This document shows, piece by piece, positions 27,432-35,311 of a DNA stretch of 58,625 nt (the first letter of the stretch is position 1; each line of letters opens with the position of its first letter). The stretch spans positions 1-58,625 of the forward strand of contig JAPSFM010000023.1 in NCBI GenBank assembly GCA_035063885.1, given 5' to 3'. This DNA is from CAADGY01 sp900696665. Its GTDB lineage: Bacteria > Acidobacteriota > Terriglobia > Bryobacterales > Bryobacteraceae. Below the pieces are notes generated by a model. It was given only the letters and a program-made list of their open reading frames with translations. It made no database searches and was not told the DNA's origin. The translations under genes and the position numbers were made by a program.

Positions 27432-28052
27432 ATGTGCCGGGTCTATATCGCTTTGCTCGCTTGTGCCGCGGCTTTCGCCCAGGTTCCGCATCAGCACCAT
27501 CCACCCCGTGATACGGGCGAATATGCCCGTGTTCTCAATAATCCGTCACGCGAAAAATGGCAGAAGCCCGACGAAGTGATTCGTGCCCTGGAGATCCGGT
27601 CCGGCGAAGTGATCGCGGATATCGGCGCCGGGACAGGGTACTTTGCCCGCCGGTTCGCCAGCCATGCGGCAAAAGTGTACGCCGTGGACATAGAACCCAA
27701 GTTACTCGAACACGCGGCCAAGGACGCTCCGGAGAATCTGATCACGATACACGCCGCGCCGGACGACCCGAAGCTACCGCCGAATTCGGTGGATACAGTC
27801 TTCTTCTGCAACGTTCTTCACCATATCGAAAGCCGTCCGGAATATTTGAAAAAACTGGCGGTGGCGCTACGTCCGGGCGGCCGTGTCGTGAATATCGATT
27901 TTCATAAAAAGGAGCTTCCGGTTGGTCCACCCCCTTCGATGAAGCTCACAGTGAAGGAAGTCGTCAGTAGCTTCAAAGCCGCGGGGTTTCAACAGAGCAA
28001 GAGCCTGGACTTCCTACCCTATCAGTACTTTCTTGTGTTCATGAAACAGTGA
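27432..28052 (+). CDS. Class I SAM-dependent methyltransferase with signal peptide
   Basis: The 206-residue protein begins with a hydrophobic export-like segment ending in AFAQ (MCRVYIALLACAAAFAQ). The methyltransferase fold follows: motif I ADIGAGTGYFARRF near 63-76, an acidic end of beta2 in VYAVDIEPKLL, and VDTVFFCNVLHHI. The placement of a SAM-dependent enzyme behind a signal peptide is unusual, since SAM is cytoplasmic; the segment may be an uncleaved N-terminal anchor. ATG at 27432 is 14 nt after the permease stop, so co-transcription is likely. The methyl acceptor is unknown. Confidence 0.8.
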   Translation: MCRVYIALLACAAAFAQVPHQHHPPRDTGEYARVLNNPSREKWQKPDEVIRALEIRSGEVIADIGAGTGYFARRFASHAAKVYAVDIEPKLLEHAAKDAPENLITIHAAPDDPKLPPNSVDTVFFCNVLHHIESRPEYLKKLAVALRPGGRVVNIDFHKKELPVGPPPSMKLTVKEVVSSFKAAGFQQSKSLDFLPYQYFLVFMKQ

Positions 28053-28064
28053 GGCAGGCGCCGC

Positions 28065-29033
28065 TCAGAACCCTTCCCACACAAAAGCGGAGAAGTTGCG
28101 TTTCGTCACAAAGCCCATCCGTTCGTAAAGTTTTACGGCCTCGCGGTTCGCCGACGTTACGGTAAGGCTGGCGCTATGGCATCCATGCTCCGCTAGAGCG
28201 AGAAGCGAGCTTCTCACCAGCTCATATCCGGCTCCCGAGCCTTTCGAGCCGGGCATCACGCAAACTTGTGTGATGTGTCCCACTTCCGGTGAGACAAGAC
28301 TGCTCAGGCAAATGCCGGCCGTTTGTCCTGAGCCCTGCTGCTGGGCCACGAACGAAGCAGGTTGAAAAAAGCTGCCGCAACCCGGATATTGGACAATGTT
28401 TACCAGAAAGCGGCGCGCGCCCTGCACGGAACGGTACTGGTCGTTAATCTCGCTGTCGATGTGCCCTTGATAAGCACTCGCAATCACGCGTGCGGCATCT
28501 TCCTGAAACCGTTCCGACCAGGGTTCCAACACAATGTTCTGCCGCGCTTTTCCCACCGGAAATTTTCCCACCGCACCCAGATCGGCCACCATGAAATTGC
28601 GCGGGTAGCAGCCGGCGAATGAGGCGTGCGGCAAGTCTGCTTCAAGGGGGGAATGGAGCATCATGAGCTGCGACTCCACGCGATGCAGAAAAGGCGATGA
28701 CATCATCCGGTCGAGCACCGCTTCCAGCAGTTGATACTCCAACTCCACGGTGGCGAAGTCGCGCAAAATGTACAGATCGCCGACTAACCCTTTGTGATCT
28801 TCGGTAACGAAGTAGGAATAGCCAATCACGCGCCCGCCCGCCACCAGAGCAAACCCGCTCAGAGCTTGCACGCCGACGAACCGTCGGACAAGATCGGCGG
28901 ACGGGCGGAAATCCCAGGAAAGCCTGTCCCTCCACGCCAACTCTTCCTCGTTGAGAACGGCGTCGAGATCGTCCACCCTAACCCGCCTCAGCTCTGTCAG
29001 TTCCGGAGCGTAAATCTCCGAGAGCGCGGCCAT
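28065..29033 (-). CDS. GNAT family N-acetyltransferase (two-lobed)
   Basis: The 322-residue cytoplasmic protein is about twice the length of a single GNAT. The C-terminal half has the acetyl-CoA-binding segment (VCVMPGSKGSGAGYELVRSS) and the motif NREAVKLYERMGF, typical of GNAT domains. The N-terminal half (VRVDDLDAVL, GRVIGYSYFVTEDHKGLVGDLYI) looks like a degenerate GNAT fold, as in tandem-GNAT enzymes. The acceptor is unknown. It converges with the methyltransferase gene (12-nt gap). Confidence 0.8.
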   Translation of the reverse strand: MAALSEIYAPELTELRRVRVDDLDAVLNEEELAWRDRLSWDFRPSADLVRRFVGVQALSGFALVAGGRVIGYSYFVTEDHKGLVGDLYILRDFATVELEYQLLEAVLDRMMSSPFLHRVESQLMMLHSPLEADLPHASFAGCYPRNFMVADLGAVGKFPVGKARQNIVLEPWSERFQEDAARVIASAYQGHIDSEINDQYRSVQGARRFLVNIVQYPGCGSFFQPASFVAQQQGSGQTAGICLSSLVSPEVGHITQVCVMPGSKGSGAGYELVRSSLLALAEHGCHSASLTVTSANREAVKLYERMGFVTKRNFSAFVWEGF

Positions 29034-29099
29034 AGGAGGATTATAAGCCCATTGGAATAGTATCTGGAAAATTCCGTCCGGCTCTCTGTTCGCCTGGAA

Positions 29100-29921
29100 T
29101 CAAACCGCGGCGGCGGCCTGGATTGCACGAATGCCCTGCGTGGATTTCAGATTTGCCAGACGCGGAAGCGTGCGCCCGCAACCACACGGCGCCGTCTCGA
29201 TGGTCCCCTCAACGCCGCTGGCCAGGCGAAGCACCGGGTAATCCAGGCTCGTGAGGTCCGTAATCAGCAGACCGGAGTCCCCTTCGCTCGCTTCAATGAG
29301 AAGTTGGGCATCATCGAAATGCAGACCGCAGTGCGCTTCGCACTCCCACGCCAGCAGTTCGTCGTGGCACCCCCTGAATTGTTCGAATAGAGGTACTCGC
29401 CATGTGTGCCAGAGCCGGTCACGATCCTGCGTGCTTAAAACGCCATAGGAAGGCCCGGAAAGAGCTACGATCGGGTGCGTCAAAGAATTTAGAGACACCG
29501 GGCGGCGCTGAATGAAATCGGCCAGCGCAAGCAGAACAGGCGCCGGCGCAACCAGCGCCTGTGGCCGGAAGCGTTGGAGAGCGGGACTCCATGCTCCGTT
29601 GAATTCCCGTACATCGCCGTCTGATTTCAGACTGGTTCCTAGCAAGGCGAGACGCGGCAGCGGACGAATCGGGTAGTGCAGCAGCGGGGCTGTGTCCGAG
29701 GGTAGGGCTTCCCGGCGAAAAGTGGGAAGCCGGGTGGTCACTTCGTGGGGATCGGCCGGCGGAAGGGTAGAGAAATCTTCGATGGAGAGCGGGCGCGCGC
29801 CGCGGAGTCCCCTCTCTGCGGCCGCATGCAGAAGGCGCTCGAGACGCTCGCGTTGATCGGTGGTGAAACAGCTTCGACAGCTTCGCCCACCGCCGCGCCA
29901 CCAGTGCCTGTGGAGTTTCAC
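29100..29921 (-). CDS. PaaK-like / coenzyme F390 synthetase-like protein, short form
   Basis: The 273-residue protein resembles the C-terminal part of phenylacetate-CoA ligase (PaaK) and F390 synthetase-type adenylate-forming enzymes: VPLFEQFRGCHDELLAWECE, GLLITDLTSLDYPVLRLASG and PCGCGRTLPRL match the family's C-terminal lobe. Full PaaK is about 430 residues. The N-terminal ATP-binding P-loop (SSGTTG-type) is replaced by a different N-terminal region, so ligase activity is doubtful. The GTG start at 29921 lacks a good ribosome-binding site. It is the last gene of the run that begins with the transketolase halves. It may be a degenerate scaffold or an enzyme with altered chemistry. Confidence 0.65.
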   Translation of the reverse strand: MKLHRHWWRGGGRSCRSCFTTDQRERLERLLHAAAERGLRGARPLSIEDFSTLPPADPHEVTTRLPTFRREALPSDTAPLLHYPIRPLPRLALLGTSLKSDGDVREFNGAWSPALQRFRPQALVAPAPVLLALADFIQRRPVSLNSLTHPIVALSGPSYGVLSTQDRDRLWHTWRVPLFEQFRGCHDELLAWECEAHCGLHFDDAQLLIEASEGDSGLLITDLTSLDYPVLRLASGVEGTIETAPCGCGRTLPRLANLKSTQGIRAIQAAAAV

Positions 29922-29967
29922 AGCCTATCTAGCTTCGTGCCGCCAAGCCGGTAGAAATCTCAGTTGT

Positions 29968-30882
29968 TCAACTTAGGAGGCGGTGGAAATTTCCACCGAG
30001 AATAGACGCCGCGTCCGCTGCTGTTATCGCAAGTGATTCGAGCGCTTGAACTTGCGCTCGGAATACCTCCGCATTCCAGCCTCTAGGAAAAAACGAGGAG
30101 TCCGTTCCAAACAGCAGCCGCTGGGGACCTGTGACATCGAGAGCCATGCGAAAGACGGCTGCAAGATCCATTCCCGGGCCTGTATACCTGATCCAGCTAT
30201 TGCCGCTCGACGTATCAAGGTAAACATTCGGACAGAGATCCGCAAGCATGAGCGCCTCGCGGAAATAGCCTGCGCCGAAGTGCGGAACGATGAAGGGCAG
30301 GGTGGGGAAGCGGAGCGCGACTGCGTGAAGATCGATCGGGTTCGAGTACTTCATGTCGAACAACGATGGGAGCCCCAGTTTCTTCCTTACTCCCACGGTG
30401 AGCACACCGCAGTGCACGAATACGCAGACGCCCGGGTGCGACGATACGGATTCCAACAAACGCTCCACCATATCGCTCTGGATTGAATAACGATGCATGG
30501 CCGGAAACAGGCAGATGACGCGAAGCCCCGCTTCGAGCGCACGGCTGGTTCGCTCCGGAGCGTCTGGCGCGCAGGGATTCACCATAAAGCAGCCCCGGAA
30601 GCGGCCGGGAAAGGCCCGTACCGCGGCGATCACCGAGTCTTCATCACCCGGAGCCGAGGCGATGAGGGAGGCTCGCTCGACACCGTGTTTATCGAGTTCC
30701 GCCACCCACTGCTCAGCCAGTTGTTCCGGATTCTCCGGCGGCATCTCCCAACCGAGCCGTCCCTTCAGGCTTTCAACAGGCAGCGGATCGGGGCTCGATG
30801 CTGTGAGCAATTGGAAAAAACGATACGAGAAGAAATGAACGTGAGCGTCGGCGACAGGGAGGTCACCCCAGGGAGTTTTCAT
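29968..30882 (-). CDS. Amidohydrolase 2-type metal-dependent hydrolase
   Basis: The 304-residue TIM-barrel protein starts its fold with ADAHVHFF (HxH metal site, residues 12-19) and has VPHFGAGYF near 195 and LFGTDSSFFPRGW near 258-270, where the Asp is the usual metal/catalytic residue of the amidohydrolase_2 (ACMSD/LigW-like) superfamily. It probably hydrolyses or decarboxylates a small aromatic or cyclic substrate. It follows the response regulator by 3 nt, so the two are likely co-transcribed. The substrate is not predictable. Confidence 0.85.
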   Translation of the reverse strand: MKTPWGDLPVADAHVHFFSYRFFQLLTASSPDPLPVESLKGRLGWEMPPENPEQLAEQWVAELDKHGVERASLIASAPGDEDSVIAAVRAFPGRFRGCFMVNPCAPDAPERTSRALEAGLRVICLFPAMHRYSIQSDMVERLLESVSSHPGVCVFVHCGVLTVGVRKKLGLPSLFDMKYSNPIDLHAVALRFPTLPFIVPHFGAGYFREALMLADLCPNVYLDTSSGNSWIRYTGPGMDLAAVFRMALDVTGPQRLLFGTDSSFFPRGWNAEVFRAQVQALESLAITAADAASILGGNFHRLLS

Positions 30883-30885
30883 CGC

Positions 30886-31572
30886 TCACTGGGCTTCAAC
30901 GGGGCTATCCTCGGTCGCGCCAAACCGCGTGATACCCGCGGCCAAAGCAAGCTGTGTAAGCCCCGCGACGTTGTTGACGCCCAGTTTCTTCATCATAGTC
31001 TTGCGATAGCTACGCACGGTCTGCAAACCCAGGTCCAGCATGACGGCGATGTCCTTGCTGGTTTTGCCTTCGGCCACCAGGCGGAGCACCTGCAACTCCC
31101 TTGGCGAGAGACCTTCGAGAGCCGAGGAGACCGGCTTTGATTCCAGGTCGCCACGCTGGATGCGGCTCAAAAGACGGTCCGATACCTGCGGGCTCAGATA
31201 CGATCCTCCCTTTGCCACAGTGCGGAGCGCGTCCAGCAGATCGCTATCGGAAGCACGCTTCAATACGAAAGCGCGCGCGCCGGAGCGGATGGCGCTGACC
31301 ACGGAGTGCTCGTCGTCATACATCGAAAGGATGATGACTCTGGTGCCCGGACAATGCCGGTTGATTTCCGTGGTAGCTTCAATGCCATTGAGCCCGGGAA
31401 GGCCAATATCCATGACAACGATATCGGGCGTGGTCCGCTTGCAGACCTGCACCGCTTCGGCTCCATCTTCGGCTTCGGCCACGACAGTGAACTCGCCTGC
31501 GTGCTTGAGGATGGCCTTGATACCGTCCCGCATGATCTTGTGGTCATCTACCAGGAGAACTTCAAAAGGCAT
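30886..31572 (-). CDS. NarL/FixJ-type response regulator
   Basis: The 228-residue regulator has a receiver domain with D55 (VVMDIGLPG) as phosphoacceptor, acidic residues at D9-D10 and the conserved Lys in VLKRASDSDL. It ends with a LuxR-type helix-turn-helix (about 150-215; LSPRELQVLRLVAEGKTSKDIA). It is 33 nt downstream of the soluble histidine kinase gene, which is its probable cognate kinase. Target genes are not apparent; it may regulate its own operon. Confidence 0.92.
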   Translation of the reverse strand: MPFEVLLVDDHKIMRDGIKAILKHAGEFTVVAEAEDGAEAVQVCKRTTPDIVVMDIGLPGLNGIEATTEINRHCPGTRVIILSMYDDEHSVVSAIRSGARAFVLKRASDSDLLDALRTVAKGGSYLSPQVSDRLLSRIQRGDLESKPVSSALEGLSPRELQVLRLVAEGKTSKDIAVMLDLGLQTVRSYRKTMMKKLGVNNVAGLTQLALAAGITRFGATEDSPVEAQ

Positions 31573-31605
31573 TTCAATCCCTCATCCCCTCCCTTGGGTG
31601 CTTTC

Positions 31606-32283
31606 TCAAAGAGGTTGTGTGAGTTCGTTCGGTACGTACAGTACGCTTACGATTGTACCCTCATCTGTGCCGGACTTGATCTTAAACTCGAGATTCTTCT
31701 GCTCGGCATAGTAGTACATCAGAGCCAGTCCAAGCCCGTTTTCGCTATTGTGGGCATCGGGAAGAAAACCCGTTCCGTTGTCCCGAATCTCCAGGCTTGC
31801 GGCGCTTTTTGCCGGCTTGAGCAACACTTCAATCAGGGTAGCGCCGGAATGCTGCACCGCATTTTCGATGGCTTGTTCGGCGATGCGATAGAAAGCGGTA
31901 CCCACATCAGGGGGAATACGGACCGACGAATCCAGAAGAAGCCGGATCGGACCTGGAAACAAGCCGCGGGACCGCCCCACCAGCCGGTCGAGGGCGGAGT
32001 GAAGGCCCGCGCGCTCCACAATGGCGGGGTTCAAAAGATAGCTGAGGTCGCGGACCTGTTTCATCGCGCGTTCCAGCAGGTTCTGGATCTCCAGGGTTCG
32101 CCCGGCAATCTCCGGCACCTGGTCTTTGTAGTCAAGCCTCAAGACATCTAACTGAAGCCCTACCGCGCTCAAGACTTGGCCGATTTCATCATGCAATAGC
32201 CGCGAGACACGTTCATACTCGCCTTCGCGTGCCCGCAAGAGGGTGACCAGACTCTTTGCGAGCGAAGTAGAGGGATCGGGCAT
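31606..32283 (-). CDS. Soluble HisKA_3-type sensor histidine kinase
   Basis: The 225-residue kinase consists of an N-terminal HisKA_3 dimerisation helix pair with the phosphoacceptor H31 (RLLHDEIGQVLSA) and a HATPase_c domain (AIENAVQHSGA N-box, IRDNGTGF G1-box). No sensor or membrane segment is present, so the signal must come from a partner protein or directly from the cytoplasm. It lies 12 nt after the transketolase C-half gene and 33 nt before its presumed regulator. Confidence 0.9.
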   Translation of the reverse strand: MPDPSTSLAKSLVTLLRAREGEYERVSRLLHDEIGQVLSAVGLQLDVLRLDYKDQVPEIAGRTLEIQNLLERAMKQVRDLSYLLNPAIVERAGLHSALDRLVGRSRGLFPGPIRLLLDSSVRIPPDVGTAFYRIAEQAIENAVQHSGATLIEVLLKPAKSAASLEIRDNGTGFLPDAHNSENGLGLALMYYYAEQKNLEFKIKSGTDEGTIVSVLYVPNELTQPL

Positions 32284-32295
32284 GGCATGTCTGGG

Positions 32296-33270
32296 TCAGG
32301 ACTTATTTTTTTTCTTTCGAGCAATCGCCTTGCGAGCCATTTGGGCGATATTGGGAGCAACTAAACCGTACTTGCGAAGCAGATCTTCCGGGCTCCCGGA
32401 CTCGGCATAATCCGTCAAACCGACAAACTCCATGACACAGGGGTTAGTCTGGGCTACCACTTGAGCGACTCGCACGCCGAGACCTCCGTCCACCAGATGC
32501 TCCTCGGAAACAACGATGGCGCCGGTCTCCGAAGCCGCTTTGCTGATCAGGCTTGCGTCGAGCGGCTTGATCGTGTGAATGTCGATCACCCTGGCCGATA
32601 TACCCTCGTTTTCCAGAATCTCCTGGGCCTTGATCGATTCACTCACCATCAGCCCGGTGGCCATCAGCGTCACGTCTCTCCCTTCTATGAGCGTGATGCC
32701 CTTGCCCATCTCAAACTGCTGGCCGGGCGAGTAGATGATGGGTACTTTAGGCCGTCCTGCGCGGATGAACACCGGCCCCACGTGCTGGACAGCGGCGCGA
32801 ACCAGGGCGCGCATCGACACCTCATCCGCCGGCGAAAACACTACGAACCCTGGGAGCGAGCAAGCGAGGCTGGTGTCTTCAATGCTCATTTGCGACGGCC
32901 CGTCTTCGCCGATTGAAATGCCGCTGTGCGTTCCTACCACTTTCAGGTTCACATTGGGATAAGCGGCGGTCACCCGCAGTTGCTCGAATCCCTTATTCAG
33001 CACGAAACAGGAGAAGCTCGCAACAAAAGCAATCTTTCCGCTGGATGCCAAGCCGGCGCCGATGCCCACCATATCGGCCTCGGCGATGCCGCACGAGAAG
33101 AACCGGTCTGGAAATTCTGCCGCGAACCAGTGCGTCATCGTGGATTTGGAAAGATCCGCGTCACAAACGACGATGTCCGGATTCTCCCGCGCCAGTTCGA
33201 CAAGAGTCTTTCCAAACGCCTCACGCGTGGCTACCCCGGTCTTCAGTTCAAATTTCATTCCGGCCGGCAT
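32296..33270 (-). CDS. Transketolase C-terminal half (pyrimidine-binding and C-terminal domains)
   Basis: The 324-residue subunit corresponds to the C-terminal part of transketolase. It has the pyrimidine-binding region (GIAEADMVGIGAGLA, with the Glu that activates the thiamine ring) and the segment SIGEDGPSQMSIEDTSL. It is predicted to combine with the N-terminal subunit to transfer two-carbon units between sugar phosphates. Its ATG overlaps the stop of the N-half gene (TAATG), so both halves are translationally coupled. The assignment as transketolase rather than another thiamine-dependent enzyme rests on overall pattern. Confidence 0.85.
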   Translation of the reverse strand: MPAGMKFELKTGVATREAFGKTLVELARENPDIVVCDADLSKSTMTHWFAAEFPDRFFSCGIAEADMVGIGAGLASSGKIAFVASFSCFVLNKGFEQLRVTAAYPNVNLKVVGTHSGISIGEDGPSQMSIEDTSLACSLPGFVVFSPADEVSMRALVRAAVQHVGPVFIRAGRPKVPIIYSPGQQFEMGKGITLIEGRDVTLMATGLMVSESIKAQEILENEGISARVIDIHTIKPLDASLISKAASETGAIVVSEEHLVDGGLGVRVAQVVAQTNPCVMEFVGLTDYAESGSPEDLLRKYGLVAPNIAQMARKAIARKKKNKS

Positions 33271-34091
33271 TACGCAAGCTCCTTCAATGCAACTTCCAAC
33301 TCCGCGGCCGTGGGCGCCTGACCGTGGAACTTGGGATTGTTCTCCATGAACGACACGCCCTTGCCTTTCACCGTGTGGGCGATCAGCGCCACAGGTTTGC
33401 CCTTCACCTTGGCGGCGTCGGCGAAGGCCTTCTGAAGCGCCGGGATGTCGTGTCCGTCAAGCTCTATGACATGCCAACCGAAACTCTGCCACTTGGCGGC
33501 AAGAGGTTCCAGTTCCATGATGTCCTTGACGAAGCCGTCCAGTTGAATGCGATTGTAGTCGACAATGGCTACGATGTTGTCAATTTTGTGAAACGCGCCG
33601 AACATGGCCGCTTCCCAGATTTGGCCTTCCTGGATTTCACCATCGCCGAGAACGACGTACACGCGGGTCGGACTTTTATCCAACCTCGCCGCCGCCGCCA
33701 TTCCCAATCCGAGCGAAAGACCTTGGCCCAGCGAACCTGTCGAGGCATCGAGCGCGGGGATAAAGCGTTTATCCGGATGGCCCTGGTAGATCGAGCCCAG
33801 CTTTCGCAAGCTGTTCAATTGGTCCGCGGGCACGTAGCCCGCCTCCGCCATGACCGCATAGAGGACCGGCGCGGCATGTCCCTTGGAAAGCAGAAACCGG
33901 TCACGGTCTGGCCATTGCGGGTTCTTCGGGTCGTGCCGCATCACGTCGAAATATAAAGTTACGAGGATTTCAACCGCGGAAAGGGATCCGCCCGGATGCC
34001 CGGATTTGGCCGTCGTGATCATTTCAACGATCTGCCGCCGGACCCTTTTTGCAATAGCCTGCAATTGATCCAGGCTTTTTGAGTGCGTCAT
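33270..34091 (-). CDS. Transketolase N-terminal half (thiamine-diphosphate-binding domain)
   Basis: The 273-residue subunit holds the thiamine-diphosphate signature: GDGEIQEGQIWEAA near 149-162, followed by DYNRIQLDG that closes the GDG-x(25-30)-N motif. SKGHAAPVLYAVM near 69-81 and HPGGSLSAVEI near 31-41 are typical transketolase motifs. Split transketolases of about 270 and 320 residues are common in archaea and many bacteria. It is the first gene of the minus-strand run and lies divergent from the ACT-domain gene. Confidence 0.88.
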   Translation of the reverse strand: MTHSKSLDQLQAIAKRVRRQIVEMITTAKSGHPGGSLSAVEILVTLYFDVMRHDPKNPQWPDRDRFLLSKGHAAPVLYAVMAEAGYVPADQLNSLRKLGSIYQGHPDKRFIPALDASTGSLGQGLSLGLGMAAAARLDKSPTRVYVVLGDGEIQEGQIWEAAMFGAFHKIDNIVAIVDYNRIQLDGFVKDIMELEPLAAKWQSFGWHVIELDGHDIPALQKAFADAAKVKGKPVALIAHTVKGKGVSFMENNPKFHGQAPTAAELEVALKELA

Positions 34092-34190
34092 GGGTGTAAG
34101 ATTTCAATGTACCATGTGGCCTCGCTCCCGGAGTCCGATGACCCTGCAGCCAAGCCGGTGGTATATCAGCAAATAGAAGGGAGAGTTACT

Positions 34191-34604
34191 GTGGCTGAAG
34201 AGGTTCGTCAAGTTGAATACTACTCCGTCCTGATTCCAAACAAAATCGGAGAAGGATCGCGTGTTCTTGGCGCACTACGCGACGAAGGGGTAAACTTCAC
34301 CGGAATTTGGGCCTACCCCCAAGGCAAGCGGCAAGCCAGGATGGACCTGGTACCGGATGATGCGGCGGCGATGAAGAAGGCTTTGCGAAAGATCGGCGTC
34401 GCCATCGAGAGTACACAGAAGGGATTTCTGGTTTCAGGCGACGACCGCCCTGGAGCTGTCGCCGACGCATTGGCCAAGCTCGCCGGCGCAGGAATCAACG
34501 TACGGGCCACCCAGGCGATCTGCGCGGGACAGGGCCGTTTCGGCTCCTTCATCCAATTGGAGCCTGAAGAGGTGCGCAAAGCAAAGAAGGCTTTGGGCGC
34601 TTAA
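34191..34604 (+). CDS. ACT-domain protein, tandem ACT
   Basis: The 137-residue protein has two ACT-like beta-alpha-beta-beta-alpha-beta units, about 5-65 (VEYYSVLIPNKIGEGSRVL) and 70-130 (GFLVSGDDRPGAVADALAKL). ACT domains bind amino acids or other small ligands and regulate partner enzymes. GTG at 34191 is chosen because AAGGGAG (34177-34183) lies 7 nt upstream; the frame remains open for another 36 codons upstream but without a ribosome-binding site or conserved sequence. No catalytic domain is present, so it is a stand-alone sensor. It is divergent from the transketolase genes. Confidence 0.8.
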   Translation: MAEEVRQVEYYSVLIPNKIGEGSRVLGALRDEGVNFTGIWAYPQGKRQARMDLVPDDAAAMKKALRKIGVAIESTQKGFLVSGDDRPGAVADALAKLAGAGINVRATQAICAGQGRFGSFIQLEPEEVRKAKKALGA

Positions 34605-34607
34605 CAC

Positions 34608-34641
34608 GGAGCGCCGGACCGGTGAATGGTACCGGCGCTCC
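34608..34641 (+). terminator. Strong hairpin after the ACT gene, probable terminator
   Basis: A perfect 10-bp stem, GGAGCGCCGG (34608-34617) and CCGGCGCTCC (34632-34641), encloses a 14-nt loop that can itself pair ACC with GGT. It begins 4 nt after the ACT gene's stop. There is no T run downstream, so termination may need Rho or simply a stalled complex. Confidence 0.5.
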
Positions 34642-34716
34642 AATCACAAAGAGCCGCCTGGCTGATCCGATCGGCGAAAGAGCTGCGCGTTAGTTTGCAG
34701 GAGTGTAAGAGATACC

Positions 34717-35310
34717 TTGCGCCTGCTTATCCCTGCACACACCGCTGTGTTGGCCGTCACTCTTTGCTTGGCCCCGGCATCCGGCTCTCACGGTCAAAGC
34801 CCGGAAGCGGAGCCGCGCGCGCCGGCAAGCGGTATCGAAACCTATCCGTTGTCCCTGGATACTTTGAAACGTGCATTTCAGGCGTACCGGAACGTGCTGG
34901 ACACGATGGCGCAGCAGCCCGGCCTGTTAGAGCGAATTCGGGCGGAAGCTGCCCGCCTGCCGGAACCCGAGACGACTGGTAGAGATAAGTTGAGTCTCCT
35001 GATGAACCGCCTGGAGCGCACGGAACCCGCCCTTGCGGCCGCCTTCCGGAAAGCAGGCACGTCGCCAAAGGAAGTTGGAACGGTGATGGAAACGCTCGCC
35101 GGATCGATGATTGTTTACGGAATTATTGAAAATACGACAGAAAACGAGAGATATTCAAGCAGTAAAAACGTAGAATTCATAAGAAATAATAAGAACACAA
35201 TCAGCGCCATGCTCAGCGAATTTGCGGCAAGCGGCAGACGCTTTTCGGCGCTGATCGAAGGAACGCAGGAGCCTGACGAGGAACCCGGCGGAGAAGTGCC
35301 CGGAAAATAG
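34717..35310 (+). CDS. Secreted hypothetical protein
   Basis: The 197-residue product begins with an export signal (MRLLIPAHTAVLAVTLCLAPA) and is otherwise helical and charged, with an acidic Glu/Pro-rich C-terminus (TQEPDEEPGGEVP). Start codon TTG at 34717 has AGGAG at 34699-34703, at slightly long spacing. A short AT-rich stretch (about 35130-35205) contrasts with the surrounding GC-rich DNA. I do not recognise the family. It converges with the GT9-like gene with a gap of one nucleotide. Confidence 0.65.
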   Translation: MRLLIPAHTAVLAVTLCLAPASGSHGQSPEAEPRAPASGIETYPLSLDTLKRAFQAYRNVLDTMAQQPGLLERIRAEAARLPEPETTGRDKLSLLMNRLERTEPALAAAFRKAGTSPKEVGTVMETLAGSMIVYGIIENTTENERYSSSKNVEFIRNNKNTISAMLSEFAASGRRFSALIEGTQEPDEEPGGEVPGK

Positions 35311-35311
35311 C

